64,000 nt of DNA from Marinirhabdus sp050859505 (GTDB taxonomy: Bacteria > Bacteroidota > Bacteroidia > Flavobacteriales > Flavobacteriaceae): NCBI RefSeq assembly GCF_050859505.1, contig NZ_CP193934.1, positions 3,472,001-3,536,000 of the forward strand. The letters are read 5' to 3'. Numbering within the stretch: position 1 is the first letter of the stretch; every line of letters starts with the position of its first letter. Below the pieces are notes generated by a model, which saw nothing but the letters and a program-made list of their open reading frames with translations, did not search any database and had not been told where the DNA came from. Both the position numbers and the translations under genes were made by a program. Positions 43,075 to 51,639 of the stretch are shown here, piece after piece.

Positions 43075-43467
43075 CTACCCGTTCGCGATACCCATTTGGT
43101 GATAATTGGCAGTGGTATATAACACATCTCCTTTATGATTAAATATCATGGCGGCAGACTGTATATCGTTTTCTAAATCAATTTTTAAAATTACCGTATT
43201 TAAAACAATAGCTTTCCCAGACAAGGTGTACGTAGTTGGCTGCATATTGCTGGTAAAAACAAGAAGGGTATTTTCTAGTGTAGGATATAAGCGTAAAGCC
43301 AAGGTACTTTTATCAAGATAAACCAGTTGCGCTTGTCCTTCATGAGTGCGGACATTATAATAGTAATTGAAAGATGCGGTAGGAGCTTCAGCAAACAATG
43401 CCCCTCCTTCTGCCAAATGAGATAGTAGCAAGGGAAATGATTTGCTGGAGTAGAATTCATTCTTCAT
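43075..43467 (-). CDS. Hypothetical protein (130 aa)
   Basis: A 130-residue protein without signal peptide. It is predicted to be mostly beta strand (FNYYYNVRTHEGQAQLVYLD, TLLVFTSNMQPTTYTLSGKA), with a histidine-bearing C-terminus (ANYHQMGIANG). No family recognised. It is on the same strand as the DUF6495-like gene, about 110 bases upstream of it. Confidence 0.6.
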   Translation of the reverse strand: MKNEFYSSKSFPLLLSHLAEGGALFAEAPTASFNYYYNVRTHEGQAQLVYLDKSTLALRLYPTLENTLLVFTSNMQPTTYTLSGKAIVLNTVILKIDLENDIQSAAMIFNHKGDVLYTTANYHQMGIANG

Positions 43468-43634
43468 AGTTTTTAAATAATGGATGCTAAAGCTACAACT
43501 CGTTCACTCACAAAACAATACGGGTAAATACGTAATCTATATCACTATTTCAGAAGACATAAAAATTTAAAAAGTACTATGTATGTATCCTTTAGGTACT
43601 ATTTCGTATTAATTGTATCTTTAAGCATAACTTT

Positions 43635-44600
43635 ATGAGTATGTATAAATATATATTGCTATTCGGATTAGTATTATTCTTAGGGTGTAATTCTTCCGAA
43701 GAAAAGAAAACAACAGAAGAAGTCATTGCTTCAGATTGGATGCATGCGTATCAGGCAATTTCCAAATTTGGAGATACGCTGTATAGCGAACCGCCTTCAA
43801 AAAAAATTGTGGCATTATACAAAGACAAGAAAAAAGCGTTTGAAGAAAAATCCGACTTAGAAAACACCATTTGGTTTGGCCGCTTTACTGCCTATACAGG
43901 AAATTATCGTGAGGCAATACAAATTTATACCGAAGGTCTAGAAAAATTTCCAAATGAAAGCAGATTGTTAAGACACCGCGGACATAGATATATAACGGTT
44001 CGGGAGTTTGACAACGCCATTGCAGATCTTGAAAAGGCAGCGGCACTCATTAGAGGGAAGGAAAATAAGATTGAAGAAGATGGCATGCCCAATGCACAAA
44101 ATACACCCGTAAGTACGATGCACGGCAATATTTATTACCATCTTGGGTTGGCACAGTATCTTAACAACAATGACCAGAAAGCGCTAGACGCCTTTACAAA
44201 ATGCCTGCAAACGTCACCCAATCCAGATAATCTGGTTTCTGCATCCCACTGGTTGTACACTATTAACTGCCAGATGGGACAAAAAAGCAAAGGATTTGAA
44301 TATGTAAAAGATATCCCCAGCGATCTTAAAGTAATAGAAAATGAACCTTATTTAAAAGCCTGTTTACTTTACAAAGGCGAGCTCCAACCTACCGAAATAC
44401 AAGTACAACCCGATGGCACAGCTACTAATAGTGCTTTGTTGTACGGTTTAGGAAATTATTTGTTGTGTGAAGGTGATAGTAAAGCTGCCAAACAAATTTT
44501 TGAAGATATTGTTGCGGGTAGTGATTGGGACTCGTTTGGGTATATTACTGCTGAAGTAGAGCTGGCTACAAAATTCAAAAAAAAACCTACCATTGAATAA
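43635..44600 (+). CDS. TPR-containing lipoprotein
   Basis: A 321-residue protein. A lipoprotein signal ends FLGC (Cys18). The mature region has TPR-like helices (RFTAYTGNYREAIQIYTEGL, FDNAIADLEKAAALI, YLNNNDQKALDAFTKCL). It is predicted to be anchored in the envelope as an adaptor; the partner is unknown. It lies 35 bases upstream of rlmH on the same strand. Confidence 0.82.
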   Translation: MSMYKYILLFGLVLFLGCNSSEEKKTTEEVIASDWMHAYQAISKFGDTLYSEPPSKKIVALYKDKKKAFEEKSDLENTIWFGRFTAYTGNYREAIQIYTEGLEKFPNESRLLRHRGHRYITVREFDNAIADLEKAAALIRGKENKIEEDGMPNAQNTPVSTMHGNIYYHLGLAQYLNNNDQKALDAFTKCLQTSPNPDNLVSASHWLYTINCQMGQKSKGFEYVKDIPSDLKVIENEPYLKACLLYKGELQPTEIQVQPDGTATNSALLYGLGNYLLCEGDSKAAKQIFEDIVAGSDWDSFGYITAEVELATKFKKKPTIE

Positions 44601-44635
44601 AACAACCCTGTTTTAGGAATACCCACTTTTACCCT

Positions 44636-45109
44636 ATGAAAATCACCCTGCTCGCCATTGGCAAAACAGACGACAAAAATCTGGAAACGCTTATAAAAAT
44701 GTACGCTAAGCGGTTGGGGCATTATGTTCCTTTTGCCTTAGAAGTAATTCCCGATATTAAAAAAGCTAAAAACCTTAGCGAAGACCAGCAAAAACAGTTG
44801 GAAGGTGCCGAAATATTAAAACGTACCACTAGCAGTGACCACCTTATTGTATTGGATGAAAAGGGTAAAGAATTTACCTCAGAAAAGTTTGCCACGTTCC
44901 TTCAGAAAAAAATGAACAGCGGTCTAAAAAACCTCGTTTTTGTGATTGGTGGTCCGTACGGATTTAGTCCGGAAATTTACGAGCGCGCCCAGGGAAAAGT
45001 ATCCCTCTCCCAAATGACCTTCTCGCACCAAATGGTACGTTTGTTTATGGTGGAGCAGCTGTACCGTGGCTTTACTATTTTACGAAATGAGCCATACCAC
45101 CATCGATAG
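44636..45109 (+). CDS. rlmH: 23S rRNA (pseudouridine(1915)-N(3))-methyltransferase RlmH
   Basis: A 157-residue SPOUT methyltransferase. The knotted SAM site is seen in LVFVIGGPYGFSPEIYERA, and the C-terminal VRLFMVEQLYRGFTILRNEPYHH is diagnostic. It methylates pseudouridine 1915 of 23S rRNA helix 69. Its 3' end borders the AT-rich accessory patch 45110-48840. In staphylococci the same gene end is the SCCmec integration point, but no recombinase is seen here. Confidence 0.95.
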   Translation: MKITLLAIGKTDDKNLETLIKMYAKRLGHYVPFALEVIPDIKKAKNLSEDQQKQLEGAEILKRTTSSDHLIVLDEKGKEFTSEKFATFLQKKMNSGLKNLVFVIGGPYGFSPEIYERAQGKVSLSQMTFSHQMVRLFMVEQLYRGFTILRNEPYHHR

Positions 45110-45324
45110 GATTTTTTATCTTTATGGGATAACCTTGACGAGATACTGTTGTTATCCTGATTTATTTATAGAATACTGACTATATAAATTATTATATTAC
45201 GTGTTATCTCTCATTTCCTAAAACCTTAACTATCTCAAAACTAGTAAATTGCAAAACTAATATTCAACAATACAATTGTTATCAAAAATTATATAACAAA
45301 TTATACAATTAAATTTATTTTTTA

Positions 45325-45332
45325 TATATTTG
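45325..45332 (+). promoter_or_regulatory. -7 box (TATATTTG) of the candidate TA operon
   Basis: A perfect TAnnTTTG match lies in very AT-rich DNA, 88 bases upstream of the ATG at 45420. The gap 45110-45419 otherwise contains no gene: an inverted repeat copy (45199-45212), this promoter, and a structured leader. Confidence 0.6.
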
Positions 45333-45346
45333 TAGATTAAAAAATA

Positions 45347-45389
45347 TCCCTGCGACAACAGAGATATTCAAAATCGGTTGCATCCGATT
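45347..45389 (+). promoter_or_regulatory. Structured 5' leader with two hairpins
   Basis: The first hairpin pairs AATATCCCTG with CAGAGATATT (one mismatch) around 45347-45369. The second is perfect, AATCGG-TTGCAT-CCGATT at 45372-45389. Together they fill the leader between the promoter and the start codon. The loop-side decamer GGTTGCATCC (45376-45385) is exactly complementary to GGATGCAACC at 46052-46061, after the first gene. Confidence 0.55.
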
Positions 45390-45419
45390 ATTGTATAATT
45401 TAATAATGTAAAAAGTAAT

Positions 45420-46043
45420 ATGATTACAAAAGTACTAAAAAAAAGTGAAAATCCGTCATATAAAAGACGGTTGGCATCTTTAGAAGGTTGTCAAATTGAT
45501 TTAAAGAACGAACTTTTGCTCATATTTTCAGCGTTCTACGGAGCGCTTAAAAATTATGAGAGAGAGATTGTTCAGACTCCGCCGGAGTCAAGAGCCAGAG
45601 GGTTTGAAGCATCACTTCTAAACTCCAAAATGATTCAAAGTATCCAAGAACACTTTCCTGAAAATTGGAAGTTCGGAAAGTACAAGCGATTTACGCTGCG
45701 TATCAATGGATACATAATCCTTTTTAAGAAATTTAATCAAAAAGGATTACCTATGAACATTAAGACTAAATCTGTAACCGCAATTTCGCAGCAACTTTCA
45801 ATACCGCTGTTTGATGATTCCACTTATGTGGCAGAACCAATATTGTTTTTTGGTTACAGTAAGGACAAGTTCGGGAATATTGTTAACCCGAAACTCGTTT
45901 ATATAGATGAAGATCAGATCAAGTGGGAAATTTCTAGAGACAATATCTCAGCCACTAAAACACTTTCTATTCCTAAAGAGGAGAAAGTCGCTATGCCGAA
46001 ACTACGCGATGAAATTGTAAAGAAAAACGTTTCGAATAAATAA
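45420..46043 (+). CDS. Hypothetical protein, putative toxin partner of HTH-ImmA/IrrE protein
   Basis: A 207-residue soluble protein. N-terminal helices (about 1-60) are followed by a beta-rich core: KRFTLRINGYIILFKKFNQK, GLPMNIKTKSVTAISQQ, VAEPILFFGYSKDKFGN and VNPKLVYID. No catalytic motif is obvious. The gene precedes an HTH-ImmA/IrrE gene by 51 bases in the same orientation. That layout is shared with toxin-antitoxin modules whose antitoxin is a fused Xre/COG2856 zinc-peptidase, including the RosmerTA defence type. Assignment as a toxin is inferred from gene context only. The operon is AT-rich relative to its neighbours. Confidence 0.6.
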   Translation: MITKVLKKSENPSYKRRLASLEGCQIDLKNELLLIFSAFYGALKNYEREIVQTPPESRARGFEASLLNSKMIQSIQEHFPENWKFGKYKRFTLRINGYIILFKKFNQKGLPMNIKTKSVTAISQQLSIPLFDDSTYVAEPILFFGYSKDKFGNIVNPKLVYIDEDQIKWEISRDNISATKTLSIPKEEKVAMPKLRDEIVKKNVSNK

Positions 46044-46094
46044 GTAGAATTGGATGCAACCTTTTTTTAACTAAACTAATAACATACAAACGAA

Positions 46095-47156
46095 ATGGAA
46101 ATTAATTATAAGCAGCTAATCTTTGCACGTGAATACAGAAAATACTCGCAAACGGATTTAGCTTCTCATATTAACGGACTGTCACAATCAAATCTGTCAA
46201 AATTTGAAAAGGGTTTAGGTACTCTTTCTAATGAAATTGTACAAAAAATAATATCCTTTTTAGACTTTCCTGAGAAGTTTTTCAAAAAGAGAATTTCTAA
46301 TAACGTTGAAAATGCGCACTACCGAAAAAAATCAGCAATAAACAAAGCGACAAGACTTGACATTCAGTATAGCAATAAACTAATTGGTTTTATTGTTGAC
46401 CAAATGACTAGTTCTGTAGAGTGGCCCGAGTTTAATCTTAAACCAATTGATATTGAAGATGGATATACTCCAAAATCAATAGCTAAATTTATTCGAAAAC
46501 AAATGGGCTTACTTCCCGACGAACCCGTTAAGAATATCTTTAATTTATTAGAGAGCAACGGAATCATTGTCGTGGAATTTGACACTACCGAAAAATTTGA
46601 TGGAGTTTCATTCGTAACAGATAAAGGAAATCCTGTTATTGTAATAAACAGTTCTTTTAGTAATGACCGTAAGAGGTTTACGCTTTCGCACGAACTCGGA
46701 CATATGATTATGCATATTTCTGGAAATTTTATTATTCCAGAATATCGAAATGTAGAAAATGAGGCTAATGACTTCGCTTCAGAATTTTTGATGCCCGCTG
46801 ACCATATTAAGTCGTCATTGCGCAATCTTAAACTCTCTGATTTAGCTGAGCATAAACGATATTGGCTAACTTCAATGGCATCCCTAATTAGAAGCGCTAA
46901 GGATATCGGTAGTATTTCATATGACCGATATAGATACTTGAATATCGAATTAAGTCGAAAATGGGGAAGGAAAAATGAGCCCGTCAATGTTTACATAGAT
47001 GAGCCTAAGCTTTTTCTTACGGCATATAAAATGCATAAAAACGACCTAGAATATTCTGATAATGAACTTGCGGAAGCTTTTGGATTGCCTTTAGATGTCC
47101 TAAAAAGATTTTGTAATATTCAAAAAGGGAATTCTAAATTAAGAGTTCTGATATAA
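46095..47156 (+). CDS. HTH (XRE) and ImmA/IrrE-family metallopeptidase fusion, putative antitoxin/regulator
   Basis: A 353-residue protein. The N-terminal XRE HTH (about 5-60) has LIFAREYRKYSQTDLASH and LSQSNLSKFEKG. The COG2856/ImmA-IrrE domain has the gluzincin motif HELGH at 199-203 and the third-ligand region ENEANDFASEFLMP (E223). This combination regulates by binding DNA and either cleaving or sequestering a partner. Here it follows a 207-aa unknown protein and ends at a terminator, forming a two-gene module. Alternative: a stand-alone stress regulator like PprI/IrrE. Confidence 0.88.
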   Translation: MEINYKQLIFAREYRKYSQTDLASHINGLSQSNLSKFEKGLGTLSNEIVQKIISFLDFPEKFFKKRISNNVENAHYRKKSAINKATRLDIQYSNKLIGFIVDQMTSSVEWPEFNLKPIDIEDGYTPKSIAKFIRKQMGLLPDEPVKNIFNLLESNGIIVVEFDTTEKFDGVSFVTDKGNPVIVINSSFSNDRKRFTLSHELGHMIMHISGNFIIPEYRNVENEANDFASEFLMPADHIKSSLRNLKLSDLAEHKRYWLTSMASLIRSAKDIGSISYDRYRYLNIELSRKWGRKNEPVNVYIDEPKLFLTAYKMHKNDLEYSDNELAEAFGLPLDVLKRFCNIQKGNSKLRVLI

Positions 47157-47193
47157 AACGAGAGATAACAACGTATTAAAAAAATAGCTAATT

Positions 47194-47226
47194 AAGCGCA
47201 AGTCATTAAAGCTTGCGCTTTTTTAA
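47194..47226 (+). terminator. Terminator of the candidate TA operon
   Basis: A perfect 9-bp stem (AAGCGCAAG / CTTGCGCTT) has a 9-base loop and is followed by TTTT, 38 bases after the stop codon of the HTH-ImmA gene. Confidence 0.85.
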
Positions 47227-47313
47227 TACATTTATGCTATCCGAAAAGATAGTGACTGCCAAACCCGCTACTTTTCATATACAATCACGTTGTAACACAT
47301 AATCAAAAACTCA

Positions 47314-47940
47314 ATGAAATATAATTTTACATTTTTATTACTGTTTATTTTTTTGGGCTCATATGCTCAAGAAATCGTCGTAACAAAAGACAGTTTGCAA
47401 TTGGAATTTAAGAAAAACAGGAAAGCTTCAAAATTCTTTAATGTAAGACAATCGAATGAAGTCAATAGTGATAAACTAACTAAAAGGATGTTTCGTGTAA
47501 AAATTGAATCTCTTAATGAAAAGCCTGTTGATATTAATGCATTCTCGTTAGTTGATACTAAAAACAAAGTTCGATATAGAGTTGGTGATTATATAGGCTA
47601 TAAAGGCATTTCTATAGGAGGAAGTGGTGTACATAGTAGCAAATATCTTAAAACTGAACTTTTGAACAAAAGAGGAAAACCGCTTATACCTTATCCAAAA
47701 TATGATGAGAATATCGAAGATACTTTTACTAATTATGATTTTGAGGGTTATCACAATATAGAGTTCGAAACAAACTTTAAGACTAGAAAAAAGCCAAAAC
47801 TGAGTATCGTCTACTACGGACCGACCACGATGAAAAAATTTACAGCGGACTTGTATTTTATTACGATAAATGAATTGGACTCCTCTGCTGAACTTGAACT
47901 ATATTATAAAAAGGAAAAAATAAATGATATTGAACTTTGA
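47314..47940 (+). CDS. Exported hypothetical protein (208 aa)
   Basis: A 208-residue protein with a signal peptide (FTFLLLFIFLGSYAQ). The mature part is rich in beta strands and Lys (LSIVYYGPTTMKKFTADLYF, SLVDTKNKVRYRVGDYIGY). No family recognised; it may be a periplasmic or surface orphan. It lies alone between inverted ACGTTGT/ACGTGTTA repeats (47286-47303 and 47944-47962), as if carried as a cassette. Confidence 0.65.
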   Translation: MKYNFTFLLLFIFLGSYAQEIVVTKDSLQLEFKKNRKASKFFNVRQSNEVNSDKLTKRMFRVKIESLNEKPVDINAFSLVDTKNKVRYRVGDYIGYKGISIGGSGVHSSKYLKTELLNKRGKPLIPYPKYDENIEDTFTNYDFEGYHNIEFETNFKTRKKPKLSIVYYGPTTMKKFTADLYFITINELDSSAELELYYKKEKINDIEL

Positions 47941-47999
47941 TAAATTACGTGTTACAGCAACGCATATCATTCAGAGGTCACATTCGTCTTAAATTAAAT

Positions 48000-48190
48000 T
48001 ACCTAACTTTATAAAAAATTGGTACAGCGGATATATACGTAGAGGCGGCGCCAGTGTCTTCCTCTCGCTGAAACGCTCGTCGGAGACAGGCGGCTGATTC
48101 GCACGCTGCGCTTCCCACTTTCGCTGACGCAAAATGTTGGCACTGCCTATACTGCCGCTCAAGAACAGCCGATCATATGCAAATCCTTTG
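48000..48190. other. GC-rich structured intergenic block
   Basis: Between two AT-rich genes, about 150 bases (48028-48175) are clearly more GC-rich than the surroundings and contain many short CGCTG/CAGCG complementary pieces and a GGCACTGCC / GGCGCCAGTG near-palindrome. The minus strand is open for 70 codons, but the composition looks repetitive rather than coding. I recall similar blocks in other Flavobacteriaceae intergenic regions. Confidence 0.4.
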
Positions 48191-48218
48191 CTATTCATCA
48201 AACTAACAAAACAATAAA

Positions 48219-48764
48219 ATGAAATTTATAGATTGGACTAAATACATTGGAGTAATGATTATTGCTACTTTTCTCACCTTCTTCTTTCATGAAATGAGCC
48301 ATTGGATAGCCTATGAGTTATTGGGATATGATGCTGGATTTACTCTGAATGGAGCTTCAGTAAAAGATTCTTCAATTAAACTAACTAAGGCGCATCGAAT
48401 AATCACTAGTGCTTCTGGACCCATATTTACAATCATCCAAGGAATAGTATTTTATTTTATTCTAAAAAAACATAAAATCATAATGCTATATCCTTTTCTA
48501 TTCTTACCATTTATAATGAGGTTAGGAGCTACTTGGGCAAATCTATTCCAGCCAAACGATGAAGGAAGAATTAGTCTTGATTTAGGATTAAACCTATATA
48601 CTATTTCAACCATTGTAGTTGTATTTCTATTCTTTTTAGTGTTTAAAATTTCAAAGAAAAATAAATTGTCGGTAGTTCTAAATATTATAACATTTATAGT
48701 CTCATTAATATTACTATTCGGTCTTGCATTTATAGACTCTAAATATAAAATACGGTTTGTTTAA
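48219..48764 (+). CDS. Integral membrane metallopeptidase-like protein (HExxH, M50-like)
   Basis: A 181-residue membrane protein with about five helices. HEMSH (H24, E25, H28) lies within the first helix. A second metal-site-like aspartate lies in the late MRLGATWANLFQPNDEGRIS segment. This resembles small site-2-protease/M50 relatives of unknown function that lack a PDZ domain. No partner (anti-sigma factor or similar) is adjacent. It lies in the accessory patch after rlmH. Confidence 0.7.
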   Translation: MKFIDWTKYIGVMIIATFLTFFFHEMSHWIAYELLGYDAGFTLNGASVKDSSIKLTKAHRIITSASGPIFTIIQGIVFYFILKKHKIIMLYPFLFLPFIMRLGATWANLFQPNDEGRISLDLGLNLYTISTIVVVFLFFLVFKISKKNKLSVVLNIITFIVSLILLFGLAFIDSKYKIRFV

Positions 48765-48843
48765 AAACGAACGAGGCAGCCGCGGTATCCAAGTAAAGTA
48801 TAACAGCTGTGGTACTTATTAAAAAAATGTGAGTGTGGGTACC

Positions 48844-50019
48844 TTACCCTCTCCTCCACTGCGCGGTCTCCTCAAAAACGTGTTCCAGAATTTTGGCGTC
48901 GTCTTCTGTAAACGTAACGCCACGTCTGTCCATTACAATTTTTGCTACTTCAAAAGCTTTATCGGTTTTATAGGTGGTCATTCCCGCGCTACCCCCCCAA
49001 CTAAAGCTAGGAATAAAGTTTCTTGGGAAGCCGCTGCCAAAAATATTGGCACTTACCCCTACCACAGTACCAGTATTAAACATCGTATTTATACCACACT
49101 TACTATGGTCGCCCATCATAAGACCGCAAAACTGAAGACCTGTTCGGGCAAAGCCTTGAGTTTCGTAATCCCAGAGACGTACCTCAGCATAGTTGTTTTT
49201 TAAATTGCTATTGTTAGTATCTGCTCCCAGATTACACCACTCGCCTATAACAGAGTTCCCCAAAAAACCATCGTGGCCTTTGTTGGAGTATCCCATTAGT
49301 ACACTATTGTTAAGCTCCCCTCCTACTTTACTATGTGGACCAATGGTACAGCCAGTATAAATCTTTGCATTCATTTTAACTGTGGCTCCTTCACACAAGG
49401 CAAACGGACCTCTAATCATACTACCTTCCATAATTTCAGCATCTTTGCCAATATAGATGGGGCCTTCGGTTGCATTTAAGGAACATAAAGGAAGTTTTGC
49501 GCCTTCTTCAATAAAAATGTTTTCTTTGTTGAAAGCAACGGTCATTTCGGGAATGGGCTGGGATGTTCTTCCTCCGGTTATTAGATCGAAATCTCTTTTA
49601 ATAGCTTCATGATTCTTCGAAAAGATATCCCAGGTGTGTTCAATTCTAAGAACATCATGGTGCGTGTATTCTATAATTTCGAACGTATCAAAATCTACTT
49701 CCTGGTCTTCGATTGTAAAGAACGCGATGGGCTCTTCATTGTAAAAGATGGCTTGATTTTCAGTTAAGTTTTTTACCAGTGCTACTAAATTTTCAGAAGG
49801 AATAAAAGAGGCATTAATTAAAACGTTTTTCTCCAGCTCCACCATAGGCCATTTGTCCGAAAGATAATCCTCAGTAACCGTAGAGGTACTAGAATGTAGG
49901 TGTTGCTCCCACTTTTCACGTAGTGTGAGAATCCCAACGCGTATATCTGCCACAGGACGCGTAAAGGTAAAAGGAAGTAATTGGTCACGTACGCTGCCGT
50001 CAAAAAGTATATAATTCAT
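48844..50019 (-). CDS. GlmU-like putative sugar nucleotidyltransferase of Bacteroidota
   Basis: About 391 residues from ATG at 50019 (MNYILFDGSVRDQLLPF); the frame extends upstream to 50058, but this ATG matches the family start. An N-terminal nucleotidyltransferase-like region (FTRPVADIRVGILTLREKWE) is followed by a left-handed beta-helix (GPIYIGKDAEIMEGSMIRGP, NSVLMGYSNKGHDGFLG). Bacteroidota encode this GlmU-like protein in addition to normal GlmU; its exact reaction is not established. Convergent with the HExxH membrane gene. Confidence 0.85.
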   Translation of the reverse strand: MNYILFDGSVRDQLLPFTFTRPVADIRVGILTLREKWEQHLHSSTSTVTEDYLSDKWPMVELEKNVLINASFIPSENLVALVKNLTENQAIFYNEEPIAFFTIEDQEVDFDTFEIIEYTHHDVLRIEHTWDIFSKNHEAIKRDFDLITGGRTSQPIPEMTVAFNKENIFIEEGAKLPLCSLNATEGPIYIGKDAEIMEGSMIRGPFALCEGATVKMNAKIYTGCTIGPHSKVGGELNNSVLMGYSNKGHDGFLGNSVIGEWCNLGADTNNSNLKNNYAEVRLWDYETQGFARTGLQFCGLMMGDHSKCGINTMFNTGTVVGVSANIFGSGFPRNFIPSFSWGGSAGMTTYKTDKAFEVAKIVMDRRGVTFTEDDAKILEHVFEETAQWRRG

Positions 50020-50277
50020 GGTATTTTTTTGAAATGTTCTTACCAAATGGAAGTACAATAATTCTACTTCTTACTGAAATACAAATATACAAGGAAAGAG
50101 GGCAACTTTTTAAAGATTTCAAATTCGTGACCCTAGTATACTCCTTGTTTATGGGTATACTTACTTCAGTTTCTTTTGTTTAAAAAAATCTGGATACCTT
50201 ATAAAAAAAATTTAAAAGCACACTACACCATTAATTTCTTAAAATTTTCTTAATTTTAATCGCAACTAACAAATTTT

Positions 50278-51639
50278 ATGATGAAGTATTTTAAAATAAT
50301 GCTACCAATAATGGCTATAGTATTGGTAGGGTGTCAATCTGACGAATACACTAATGCGCCAACCTCTTTAGATAAAGATCTTACACTGCTACTGGAGGCT
50401 TGTTCTCCAGATCAGGGAGTTTCCTATTTTGTACTGCCTAATGAAACCGATTATACAAGCATCCCACAAGATCCTTTAAATCCAATTACGAAAGAAAAAG
50501 TTGCCTTAGGACAGTTGTTAGTTCATGAAACTGCGGTTGGAGGCAATCCTAAAATTTCTGGAAATAAATATAGTTACGTTTGTGCGAGTTGTCATCCTGC
50601 GGCTTCCGGATTTTCTGCTGGAATACGGCAGGGAATTGGCGAAGGCGGCATTGGGTTTGGGTTTGCTGGCGAAGGACGTGTGGCTATGGATGAAAGCACC
50701 ATGCCTCGTGATAGCATTGATGTACAAGCTGTAAAGCCTCCAACACTTATTAATGTAGCCTATCAGGAAGTAGCCCTATGGAATGGATCTTTAGGTGCGC
50801 AGGGTATTAATGCGCCATACGTACAACAAAACAGCGGTATTGTTCCCGAAAATCTCTTTGGGTTTCAAGGGTTGGAAACACAAGGTATTGCCGGACAAAA
50901 AGAACATCGCCTAAAAATTGATGCCGAGTTTGCCGAGGAATTTGGTTACAAAAGTTATTTTGACGCCGCATTTCCCTCATCTCCCGAAGATGAACGCTAC
51001 GAATCTATAAATGGAGCATTGGCTATTGCAGCGTTTAACCGAACCATCCTAGCCAACCAGGCACCGTGGCAAGAATGGTTGCGCGGAAATACTAATGCAT
51101 TGACAGAAGATCAGAAAAAGGGAGCTATGGTATTTTTTGATAAAGGAAAATGCTTCGAATGCCATACAGGACCCGCTTTAAAATCGAACGAATTTCACGC
51201 CTGGGGTTTGTTAGATTTTGATCCATCAGAAACTATTATCCATGGAGCTACAAGACGTTCTTTCAACATTGAAGTCCAAAAAGGGCGTGGTGAATTTACA
51301 GGACGTGCCGAAGACGATTATAAATTTAAGGTTCCTACCTTGTACAACTTAAAGTCGAATAAATTTTATGGTCACGGAGGCTCAGTAACCAGCATTCGTG
51401 AAGTAGTGGAATATAAAAATGGAGGTGTAAAACAAAATGCCGATGTGCCTGATGCACAAATAGCATCTCAGTTTGGTGCATTAAATCTTACAGAAGAAGA
51501 GATTACAAACCTGGTAGATTTTTTGGAAAACGGATTGTTTGATCCAAATATAGCCCGATACGCTCCTACTTCAGTTTTATCTGGAAATTGTATTCCTAAC
51601 AACGACCCACAATCTAGAATAGACTTGGGCTGCGATTAA
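50278..51639 (+). CDS. Diheme cytochrome c peroxidase family lipoprotein
   Basis: A 453-residue protein. The lipoprotein signal ends VLVGC (Cys19). Two c-type heme motifs: CASCH (102-106), and CFECH in the C-terminal domain. The arrangement resembles CcpA/MauG-like periplasmic peroxidases, which reduce hydrogen peroxide. The central GRAEDDYKFKVPTLYNLK and FYGHGG segments are conserved in the family. The stop codon overlaps the convergent beta-helix gene by 4 bases. Confidence 0.9.
   Translation: MMKYFKIMLPIMAIVLVGCQSDEYTNAPTSLDKDLTLLLEACSPDQGVSYFVLPNETDYTSIPQDPLNPITKEKVALGQLLVHETAVGGNPKISGNKYSYVCASCHPAASGFSAGIRQGIGEGGIGFGFAGEGRVAMDESTMPRDSIDVQAVKPPTLINVAYQEVALWNGSLGAQGINAPYVQQNSGIVPENLFGFQGLETQGIAGQKEHRLKIDAEFAEEFGYKSYFDAAFPSSPEDERYESINGALAIAAFNRTILANQAPWQEWLRGNTNALTEDQKKGAMVFFDKGKCFECHTGPALKSNEFHAWGLLDFDPSETIIHGATRRSFNIEVQKGRGEFTGRAEDDYKFKVPTLYNLKSNKFYGHGGSVTSIREVVEYKNGGVKQNADVPDAQIASQFGALNLTEEEITNLVDFLENGLFDPNIARYAPTSVLSGNCIPNNDPQSRIDLGCD

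Noticed and set aside
47989..48201. Minus-strand 70-codon frame in the GC-rich block
   Set aside because: Composition follows the repetitive GC-rich block rather than coding use, and no family is recognised.
45110..48840. SCC-type or integron element
   Set aside because: No ccr-type recombinase, tyrosine integrase or clear att direct repeats were found; only weak site resemblance remains.
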